Positions 14,488-20,993 of a stretch of DNA of 20,993 bases are shown here, piece after piece. The DNA is from Chlamydiia bacterium (GTDB lineage Bacteria; Chlamydiota; Chlamydiia; Chlamydiales; JACKPQ01). Below the pieces are notes generated by a model, which saw only the letters and a program-made list of their open reading frames with translations, had not been told where the DNA came from and did no database searches. The stretch covers positions 1-20,993 of the forward strand of contig JAUILX010000003.1 in the NCBI GenBank assembly GCA_030433395.1. The letters run 5' to 3'. The translations under genes were made by a program, and so were the position numbers. Every line of letters starts with the position of its first letter. Position 1 is the first letter of the stretch.

Positions 14488-14506
14488 GGCCGTCTTATGC
14501 TACACT
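14478..14506 (+). promoter_or_regulatory. Promoter candidate for the rng-plsB-protease run
   Basis: TTTACA (14478-14483, five of six matches) and TACACT (14501-14506, four of six) are 17 bases apart, beginning in the last codons of plsX and lying about 40 bases before the rng start. It falls in the only sizeable gap between yceD and the window end. The -10 match is modest. Confidence 0.4.
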
Positions 14507-14545
14507 GGATGAAAAAGTAAAAATCATCTATGAGTCATATCTATC

Positions 14546-16081
14546 ATGAAAGATATTCTTTTAAACATTGGATCCAAAGAGATCCGTCTTGCTCTATTGA
14601 AATATGGGGTGCTTTCCGATCTTGTGATCGAGCGCAACTCGAGCAAACCCATTACAGGCAATATTTATCGGGGTAAAGTCACTAATATTTTGCACAACAT
14701 CCAATCAGCATTCATCGACATCGATGAGGGCAGTAATGGATTTATCCACATCTCAGATATTTTGGAAAACACCCAGAAGCTCCAAGAGATGTTTGGCATG
14801 GATCTAGAGATGGCAGAAAAGTCAAAACCTCAAAAGAACTTAAAGACTGCCGACATTCAAGAGCATCTTAAGATCGACCAACCAGTGCTTGTCCAAGCTA
14901 TCAAAGAGCCCATCGGGTCAAAAGGAGCTCGCCTCACTTCTAATATCAGTGTTGCGGGAAGGTACTTGGTCATGATTCCCAACAATCCTCATCGTGGCGT
15001 CTCACGCAAGATTGAAGATCGCGGCGCTAGAGAAAAACTAAAAAAGATCATCAAATCATTTGAAATGCCCAAAGATGTCGGCCTAATCTGCCGCACATCG
15101 AGCGTTCATGCTACGCCTGAGAAATTGGCTCAAGAAGCTCACGATCTCATCAAAACATGGGAAGGGATTGTTCAAGAATACAATAAAGCTAAAGGTCCCA
15201 AACGCCTTTTTGTTGAATCTGACATCATTAAGCGTGCTGTTATGACCGCTGTGGACAAAAAATTTGATCGACTACTCATCGATGACCTTGAAACCTATAA
15301 GCAAGCAAAAAAAATCTATACCCCTTATGCGGATGAGCATCAAGTCAGCATTGAGCTTTACCGCGACAAAATCCCTATCTTCGAGCGCTTCGGCGTTGAG
15401 CGTGAAATTGACAAAGCCATGAGTACAAAAGTCTGGCTACCAAGCGGCGGTTATCTATTCTTTGACCAAACAGAGGCAATGTGCACCGTCGATGTTAACT
15501 CAGGGAGAAGCAAAGCAGATGTTGCTAGGGATTTAGAAGAGGCACTTGTTCGCATCAACATGGAAGCTGCGGATGAAATAGCAAAACAGCTACGCATACG
15601 CAATGTTGGCGGACTTGTCATTATCGACTTCATCGACATGCGCTCGCGTAAGAATCAGCGCCGTGTACGTGCGCGCTTGCAAGAAGCTATGAAAGACGAC
15701 ACTGCAAAATGCACAATCCTTGAAATGACAGAGTTTGGCCTTATTCAACTAACGCGTCAACGCTCACGTGAATCTCATTCCCAAATGTTTTTGACTAACT
15801 GCCCCTATTGTAAGGGTGCAGGAAAAATCAAAACATATGAAAGCGTTGAAATTGAGATCGAGCGCGCCTTAAAAAAACTGGTTAATCTACACGAGCAATA
15901 TGCACTTGAATTGCATGTTCATCCCCATCTTAACCAATATTTGGGCAAGAAGGGTCGTGATGCATTGATCGTAATGGCTAAAAATTTAAACGGCGCTTTA
16001 AAATTTAAAACAAAAGATAGCTTGCATCTTAACGACTTTGAGTTTTACTCTAGCATAAATGATCAACCCATAGAAATATGA
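14546..16081 (+). CDS. rng: Ribonuclease G/E family endoribonuclease
   Basis: A 511-residue RNase E/G catalytic domain that cuts single-stranded RNA, acting in rRNA 5'-end processing and mRNA decay. An S1-like RNA-binding domain spans about 35-125 (GNIYRGKVTNILHNIQSAFI and GFIHISDI). The 5'-sensor/DNase I-like part follows. The catalytic metal ligands are D316 (TVDVNSGRS) and D361 (IIDFIDM), matching D303 and D346 of E. coli RNase E. The zinc-link cysteines are C419 and C422 in CPYC. There is no C-terminal degradosome scaffold, so RNase G (cafA) is the better name. No clear ribosome binding site precedes the ATG. Its stop overlaps the next start as ATGA, indicating coupled translation with plsB. 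Confidence 0.93.
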   Translation: MKDILLNIGSKEIRLALLKYGVLSDLVIERNSSKPITGNIYRGKVTNILHNIQSAFIDIDEGSNGFIHISDILENTQKLQEMFGMDLEMAEKSKPQKNLKTADIQEHLKIDQPVLVQAIKEPIGSKGARLTSNISVAGRYLVMIPNNPHRGVSRKIEDRGAREKLKKIIKSFEMPKDVGLICRTSSVHATPEKLAQEAHDLIKTWEGIVQEYNKAKGPKRLFVESDIIKRAVMTAVDKKFDRLLIDDLETYKQAKKIYTPYADEHQVSIELYRDKIPIFERFGVEREIDKAMSTKVWLPSGGYLFFDQTEAMCTVDVNSGRSKADVARDLEEALVRINMEAADEIAKQLRIRNVGGLVIIDFIDMRSRKNQRRVRARLQEAMKDDTAKCTILEMTEFGLIQLTRQRSRESHSQMFLTNCPYCKGAGKIKTYESVEIEIERALKKLVNLHEQYALELHVHPHLNQYLGKKGRDALIVMAKNLNGALKFKTKDSLHLNDFEFYSSINDQPIEI

Positions 16082-17067
16082 CCTTTCAAGACAAAGCACA
16101 AGAGTACTGCCAAAAAGGCTGGCTGGAACCAAGAGTAAAAGACAACCTCATTGGGTTTTATGAAAGCTATGCAGAAGTTGTCGAGCGCAAAGGCGATTCG
16201 ATAGAAAATCATGCGCAGCTTTTTGATGTTTATATTGAGCTTGTACGCGAGCAAATCATATCACCCTATTCGTTCGAGCCTTACCATAAGCGAATCCTTG
16301 CCCCCTTCAACTACTACCTATTTGGCATTGAATTTTTGCGTCCGCTACTCGATTACAATGAATGCAGAACATATGGCTTAGAAATTTTCGATCAAATCGA
16401 AATCAATCTAAAAAAAGGCCACAATGTTATTTTTTACGCAAACCACCAAGTCGAGGCTGATCCACAAGCCGTTTCTCTCTTACTTGAAAAAACGCATAAT
16501 GAGATCGGAGAAAACGTTATTTTTGTAGCTGGTGAGCGCGTGCTAACAGATCCTGTTGCAGTACCATTTAGTTTAGGCCGCAATCTTTTATGCATTTATT
16601 CCAAACGTCATATCGATAACGACCCAGACCTAAAAGAGCAAAAACTCATGCACAACAAAAAGACGATGACAATCATGCGTGAAATGCTTACCGAGGGTGG
16701 TAAGGTCATTTATGTTGCCCCAAGCGGCGGACGTGATCGCCCACAGGCAGATGGAACAGTGTCTCCAGCAGAGTTTGATCCATCGAGCATCGAAATGTTT
16801 TACCTGATGGCCAAAAAATCAGGAACCAAAACCCACTTTCATCCTTTAGCGCTAGATACCTACAATCTACTACCACCTCCACAAACCGTTGAAAAAGAAC
16901 TCGGCGAAAAGCGCACAATCAAAGGGGGCGGGATTAGCCTTGCGGTTGGCGATGAAATCAACATGGAACAATTTCCAGGTTCCAGCGAAAAAGACAAACA
17001 TGTGCGCCGAAAATTGCGCGCTGATTATATTCACTCTTTAGTCAAGGAACACTATGAAACACTTTAG
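16078..17067 (+). CDS. plsB: Glycerol-3-phosphate acyltransferase, plastid/chlamydial type
   Basis: This enzyme acylates sn-1 of glycerol-3-phosphate to give lysophosphatidate. The catalytic block is NHQVEADPQ with H123 and D128 (H-x4-D). Later blocks are AGERVLTDPV (151-160), PFSLGRNLLCIYSKRH (163-178) and APSGGRDRP (214-222), then LLPPPQTVEKELGEKR. These blocks are nearly word for word those of plant chloroplast GPAT (ATS1), and unlike enterobacterial PlsB or the PlsY system. An N-terminal helical domain (1-75) is also as in the plant enzyme. The 329-residue length fits the mature plastid protein. It is soluble, without membrane segments. It overlaps rng by 4 and the protease gene by 14 bases. 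Substrate could be acyl-ACP, as for the plant enzyme. Confidence 0.92.
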   Translation: MTFQDKAQEYCQKGWLEPRVKDNLIGFYESYAEVVERKGDSIENHAQLFDVYIELVREQIISPYSFEPYHKRILAPFNYYLFGIEFLRPLLDYNECRTYGLEIFDQIEINLKKGHNVIFYANHQVEADPQAVSLLLEKTHNEIGENVIFVAGERVLTDPVAVPFSLGRNLLCIYSKRHIDNDPDLKEQKLMHNKKTMTIMREMLTEGGKVIYVAPSGGRDRPQADGTVSPAEFDPSSIEMFYLMAKKSGTKTHFHPLALDTYNLLPPPQTVEKELGEKRTIKGGGISLAVGDEINMEQFPGSSEKDKHVRRKLRADYIHSLVKEHYETL

Positions 17068-19891
17068 TTTTTGCCTGCTGGCGCTGGTCCTATGCAGCTT
17101 TACAAACATTAAAAACGAAAACAACGTAAAAATCAAAACACCAGACTTATCAGAGCGCAAAACTGCTAAAATTCAACTTGACAATGGATTGCAAGCCTAC
17201 ATTATTTCCGATCCGGGTGCCGAGCAATCAGCAGCAGCTCTTGCCGTCACAGCCGGTAGCTGGCAAGATGCAGAGCAATACCCTGGCATTGCCCACTACC
17301 TAGAACATCTTCTGTTCCTTGGTAACGAAAAATATCCCGAAGAAGACCAATTCATGGGTTATGTAAAAAGCAATGGAGGTCTTGTCAACGCCTATACAGC
17401 CTCTGATCGCACCGTCTACATGTTCTCGATCAACAACAATGCTTTTGATGACGCTCTCGATCAATTTTCCCACTTCTTTATCGATCCCCTATTTAATCCA
17501 TCCGGAGTGAAGCGTGAGCTCCACGCAGTTGATCAGGAAAACGCCAAAAATATCGAAAATGACGGGTGGCGAGGTTGGATGATTTTCAAAGCAACAGGCA
17601 ACCCCAACTCTCCTAACGCAAAATTCTCAACAGGCAACGCAGAAACGCTTGGAAAGATTCCACCCTCAGAAGTTAGAAAGTGGTGGGAAGAGCACTATAC
17701 AGCCTCTCAAATGCATCTAGTCGTTTATTCTAATCAGCCCCTAGATGAGCTCACAAAAATTGTTAATGAAGACTTTGCTTCTATTGCCAAGCGCCAAGTC
17801 GACAATGAAATTGCAAACGTGCCGCTTACATCTAATCATCAAATGGGCCACATGTTCTACATCGAACCCATCAAAGACCTGCGTCAATTATCGCTCTCCT
17901 GGGAACTTCCAGCTTGGGCATTTGAAAACCAAGGAGAAAAAATCCCACAAATCATCGCTTACGTTCTTGGAAATGGGTCTGAAAATAGCCTGTATGAATC
18001 TTTAAAGAGTGAGGGACTTGCTGAAGGTGTCAGTGCAGGTGACGAGCGCCTTTCAGAAAAATCAGCGATTTTCGAAATCAATGTTTCATTGACAAAAGAG
18101 GGTGTTAAAAAAGTCGACACTGTTATTGAGCGCTGTTTTCAAACACTTGCACTCCTTAAGGAAACTGGAATTCCTGAATCGCTATTTAATGACCAAGCAA
18201 AACTAGCAAAAATCAATTATCAATGGCAAACTAGACCAAATCCATTTAATTATGCAATGAGTATTGCTGGGGAATTACCCTATGAAAATCTTTCAACATT
18301 TCCTGATCAAACAATTTTTTATGAATCTTACCAACCAAAGAAAATTAAAAAACTCCTAAAAAGTCTGAAACCAACAAACTGCCTATATACATTAATGGCT
18401 CCCGCCAAACTTACAGGAATCGAACCTAATCGCCAAGAAAAGTGGCTAGGTGGTAAATATGCTGTCAGACCCATTCCTGAGCAGTCGCTAAATACACTTG
18501 CTCATGCGCAACCCAATCCATCCATTGGATTGCCTGCTCTGAATCCCTACACTCCAAAAGATCTAACAATATTAACACGCTCAAAAAAGGCATCACCCAT
18601 CAAACTATATGATGATAGGCAAGGCATTCTTTACTATAGCGATGCAGCAAACTTTCAAGTTCCAGACGTGGCTTGGACAGTCAACTTGAAAAGCCCACTC
18701 ATCGATGGAACCCCAAAGCACACTGTTTTGATCTCACTTTTCGAGCGCGCTGTTTATGAACAATTGGCCTCGCCCATATTTTATGCATCTCATGCCGGAC
18801 TTAATCTGGCAACTTCCACAAGTAATTTTAAACTTTCCTTCCAGCTATCAGGATTTAGCGAGAAAGCACATCTTCTTTTACAAGATGCGCTAGCAAATAC
18901 CAAAGAAATCAAAACGTCAGAGGCACAGTTTAACATCTATAAAGAATCACTGCTTTCACAAATTCAAAATGCACAAAAATCCATGCCTTTTCGAATGGCA
19001 CATTCTCTATTGTCTTCTCTAATTTACAATGACAATCCAATGCTAAAATCACAAGAAAAAGCCCTTAAAAAAGTCACCTATGAAGACTTTAAAGAATTTT
19101 CAAAAGCTTTAACGCAACAGCTCTACACCGAGGCAATGCTTACGGGAAACCTAAGTGAAGCCGATGCCAAAGACATCTGGACCAATATCCATGCAACTCT
19201 TCAACCCCGCGAATATCCAATAAACGACCAGCATGAGAAAAAGGTCTTTATACTCGGCAATCAAAATGGTCCTTACGCCATTAACGAGAGCACTGAAATG
19301 CAAGGCAATGTTGCCATGCTGCTAATTGAGCAAGGAACATTTTCATACAAGCGCGCTGCTGCACAAGAAATTCTAGGAACAGCGCTGTCCGATGATTTCT
19401 TTAAAACCTTGCGCACTGAACAGCAAACAGGCTACATCGCCAAAGGCTGGAACAGACGCGTCGCAAATGAGCTTTTGCAATTCTTTGCTGTTCAATCAGC
19501 CACTCATGACCCAGATGATCTACTTGCAAGATTTGAGCTCTTTTTAGAAACGTTCGTAAAAGATTTTCATAATGAATTTTCAGAAGAACGCTTCACACAA
19601 ATGCAGCAAAGCGTTGTCACAACACTGACAAATCCTCCGACCAACCTATTTGAGTATGAAAACCGCATGAACACACTCGCCTTTGATAAGGACGCCGACT
19701 TCAAATATTTTGATAATATCGCCAAAGCAGCTCAAGAGCTCACCTACGATGAAATTCATCAATACGCAGTTGAGTTTTTCTCGCGTAGCAATAAAAAACG
19801 GCTTGCACTGCTCCTTGAAGGGGCCCCAACAAACAACCAATTCTCTTATAAGGAAGTTACAGCGCTCTCACTTAAAAAATGGCAAAAGTAA
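17054..19891 (+). CDS. ptr: M16 family (insulinase/pitrilysin-like) zinc protease
   Basis: A 945-residue protein with the inverted zinc motif HYLEH (H81, E84, H85) and the third ligand E162 exactly 77 residues after H85, the pitrilysin/insulysin spacing. The surrounding GIAHYLEHLLFLGNEKYP and NGGLVNAYTASDRTVYMF are typical of full-length IDE-type enzymes with four homologous domains. Near the C-terminus, FFKTLRTEQQTGYIAKG (about residue 780) matches the conserved R-x-x-x-Q-x-G-Y element of domain four. A hydrophobic N-terminus (about 4-15) suggests export to the periplasm, where it would degrade short peptides. AAGGA precedes the ATG. It overlaps plsB and the following membrane protein gene. 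From memory, Chlamydia keeps this gene next to plsB. Confidence 0.92.
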   Translation: MKHFSFCLLALVLCSFTNIKNENNVKIKTPDLSERKTAKIQLDNGLQAYIISDPGAEQSAAALAVTAGSWQDAEQYPGIAHYLEHLLFLGNEKYPEEDQFMGYVKSNGGLVNAYTASDRTVYMFSINNNAFDDALDQFSHFFIDPLFNPSGVKRELHAVDQENAKNIENDGWRGWMIFKATGNPNSPNAKFSTGNAETLGKIPPSEVRKWWEEHYTASQMHLVVYSNQPLDELTKIVNEDFASIAKRQVDNEIANVPLTSNHQMGHMFYIEPIKDLRQLSLSWELPAWAFENQGEKIPQIIAYVLGNGSENSLYESLKSEGLAEGVSAGDERLSEKSAIFEINVSLTKEGVKKVDTVIERCFQTLALLKETGIPESLFNDQAKLAKINYQWQTRPNPFNYAMSIAGELPYENLSTFPDQTIFYESYQPKKIKKLLKSLKPTNCLYTLMAPAKLTGIEPNRQEKWLGGKYAVRPIPEQSLNTLAHAQPNPSIGLPALNPYTPKDLTILTRSKKASPIKLYDDRQGILYYSDAANFQVPDVAWTVNLKSPLIDGTPKHTVLISLFERAVYEQLASPIFYASHAGLNLATSTSNFKLSFQLSGFSEKAHLLLQDALANTKEIKTSEAQFNIYKESLLSQIQNAQKSMPFRMAHSLLSSLIYNDNPMLKSQEKALKKVTYEDFKEFSKALTQQLYTEAMLTGNLSEADAKDIWTNIHATLQPREYPINDQHEKKVFILGNQNGPYAINESTEMQGNVAMLLIEQGTFSYKRAAAQEILGTALSDDFFKTLRTEQQTGYIAKGWNRRVANELLQFFAVQSATHDPDDLLARFELFLETFVKDFHNEFSEERFTQMQQSVVTTLTNPPTNLFEYENRMNTLAFDKDADFKYFDNIAKAAQELTYDEIHQYAVEFFSRSNKKRLALLLEGAPTNNQFSYKEVTALSLKKWQK

Positions 19892-20553
19892 AACGATTTC
19901 TCCCACTTGGAATCATTCTAGTTTTGATGGCCACCGTCTACTTGCTTAATCTCAAACGGTTCATTTCGCTTGAGATTTTTCAAGATTTAAACTCCACACA
20001 TCCGATCATCACACCCCTGATTTTCGTCCTCATTTACATTGCATCTACAGCCCTTTCACTTCCCATCGGATCAATCTTAACCATTTTTGCAGGCCTGCTT
20101 TTTGGCATGCCCTACGCGCCCATCTACGTTGTAATCGGAGCCACAGTTGGGGCAAGCATCATTTTCTGGGCAACACGCACAGCCTTTGCCCCCTCTTTAA
20201 AGAAAAAAGCAAATCCCTACTTAAAAAAACTGCGCAAAGGATTTGCTAAAAACGAAACAAACTACATGCTTTTCTTGCGCCTAGCGCCCATTTTCCCCTT
20301 CTGGCTCATCAACATCGCCCCTGCCCTGCTCAATGTACGCTTTTTCACCTATGTATGGACAACGGCTGTTGGGATCATCCCAGGAACCTACATCTATGCC
20401 CAAGCAGGAGCAATCCTTAGCACAACACTTACATCACAAGAGCCTCTTACCATCGCCTCCATCCTCACTCTCAAGATGCGGCTTATTCTCATTGCGATGG
20501 GGCTTTTAGCTTTATTGCCAATTGTGGTAAAAAAGATTCGTGATCGACACTAA
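19879..20553 (+). CDS. TVP38/TMEM64 (DedA superfamily) membrane protein
   Basis: A 224-residue integral membrane protein with a hydrophobic N-terminal helix (about 7-24) and further segments near 44-62, 65-105 and 135-175, plus a C-terminal helix. The family core is visible as LPIGSILTIFAGLLFG, then GATVGASIIFWATR, and the re-entrant FLRLAPIFPFWLINIAPALL with TTAVGIIPGTYIYAQAGA. Members of this SNARE-associated/VTT family (yeast Tvp38, bacterial YdjX/YdjZ, related DedA) have been linked to lipid scrambling or flipping and membrane homeostasis. The gene overlaps the protease by 13 bases and the next lipid gene by 14, so it is embedded in a lipid-synthesis operon. A role in phospholipid transport is inferred from family and position. 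Confidence 0.85.
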   Translation: MAKVKRFLPLGIILVLMATVYLLNLKRFISLEIFQDLNSTHPIITPLIFVLIYIASTALSLPIGSILTIFAGLLFGMPYAPIYVVIGATVGASIIFWATRTAFAPSLKKKANPYLKKLRKGFAKNETNYMLFLRLAPIFPFWLINIAPALLNVRFFTYVWTTAVGIIPGTYIYAQAGAILSTTLTSQEPLTIASILTLKMRLILIAMGLLALLPIVVKKIRDRH

Positions 20554-20993
20554 ATGGCGCAAGCCTTTCCAGACCCTTGTCATTAACCCGCTGCTTCAAT
20601 GCCCAGCGCTAGCACGCTGCTCTCCCCTTTTTCTAACTCTTATCTCCTTTCTTTCAGGCCTTAGCATCCTTATTTGCCTCAATGCACATGCCACGTTCAT
20701 TGCACTAGCTTTTCTTGTTCTATCGGGCCTATGCGATGTCCTAGATGGATCCCTTGCACGCGCCCAAGAGCAAGCATCGCCCCTTGGCGCTGCCTGCGAC
20801 ATCACCTCGGATCGTTTCGTTGAGTTTGCTATCCTTTTAGGGCTCTACCTGTACGACCCTACCCGTGCGCTTTACATCATACTCATGCTAGGAGCAACGC
20901 TCCTTTGCGTTACAACATTTCTTGTCGTGGGGGTCTTTAGCGAGAATGATTCAGAAAAGAGTTTTCATTACAGCACAGGACTCATCGAGCGCG
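20540..20993 (+). CDS. CDP-alcohol phosphatidyltransferase, N-terminal part
   Basis: An open frame starts at GTG 20540 (upstream stop at 20528, no better start) and runs off the window after 151 codons. It contains the complete family signature D-x2-DG-x2-AR-x8-G-x3-D-x3-D: residues CDVLDGSLAR, then eight residues, then GAACDITSD. This motif binds metal and CDP-diacylglycerol in PgsA, PssA and related enzymes. Hydrophobic segments flank it (LFLTLISFLSGLSILICL before, ALYIIL and LGATLLC after). It transfers a phosphatidyl group to an alcohol such as glycerol-3-phosphate or serine; which one cannot be told from this part. It overlaps the preceding membrane protein gene by 14 bases, placing it in the same operon as plsX and plsB. 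Confidence 0.85.
   Translation, partial: MIDTKWRKPFQTLVINPLLQCPALARCSPLFLTLISFLSGLSILICLNAHATFIALAFLVLSGLCDVLDGSLARAQEQASPLGAACDITSDRFVEFAILLGLYLYDPTRALYIILMLGATLLCVTTFLVVGVFSENDSEKSFHYSTGLIER

Noticed and set aside
20596..20805. 69-codon minus-strand frame near the window end
   Set aside because: Lies opposite the CDP-alcohol phosphatidyltransferase, whose full signature motif is in the plus-strand frame.
1..20993. CRISPR arrays, rRNA or tRNA genes
   Set aside because: No regularly spaced repeats and no recognisable tRNA or rRNA sequence seen on either strand.

Overview
The window looks like a chromosomal segment of a member of the Chlamydiae, most likely an environmental (Parachlamydia-like) lineage rather than a classical pathogen. 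The evidence is a plastid/chlamydial-type glycerol-3-phosphate acyltransferase, a TyrP-type aromatic amino acid permease, pcnB close to lpxB, and the series yceD-rpmF-plsX then rng-plsB-insulinase protease. From memory that series is also the gene neighbourhood in Chlamydia. Species cannot be named from the sequence alone.

Layout. 1-215: the last 44 codons of a UvrD/Rep/PcrA helicase, closed by a 33-bp perfect inverted repeat that probably terminates transcription in both directions. 227-1949 (minus): an exported thioredoxin-fold protein without its redox cysteines, followed by an unrecognised protein. 1996-3615: a Tsr3-like (DUF367) RNA modification enzyme, convergent and overlapping with tyrP. 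3667-6663: a compact operon of poly(A) polymerase, a serine alpha/beta hydrolase and lipid A disaccharide synthase, behind a strong promoter placed so close that the first message may be leaderless. 6664-12917: an AT-richer island with a broken Fic gene, a small unknown protein with its own promoter, and a 1377-residue protein combining an OTU cysteine protease, a nuclease-like domain, a STAND-type NTPase, ankyrin repeats and an acidic repetitive tail. 12918-20993: a dense run of yceD, rpmF, plsX, rng, plsB, an M16 protease, a TVP38/DedA-type membrane protein and the start of a CDP-alcohol phosphatidyltransferase, almost all overlapping or abutting.

How the genes work together. The two flanking blocks are housekeeping: RNA metabolism (poly(A) polymerase, RNase G, Tsr3-like, YceD, L32) mixed with membrane lipid synthesis (LpxB, PlsX, PlsB, CDP-alcohol transferase). 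The island carries the accessory biology. Its large protein is the most interesting object here: the domain order resembles both bacterial antiviral STAND proteins (nuclease, NTPase, repeat sensor) and the OTU/nuclease/ankyrin toxins of arthropod endosymbionts. Whether it acts on the eukaryotic host or on invading DNA cannot be decided from sequence. The lpxB C-terminus is shortened exactly where the island begins.
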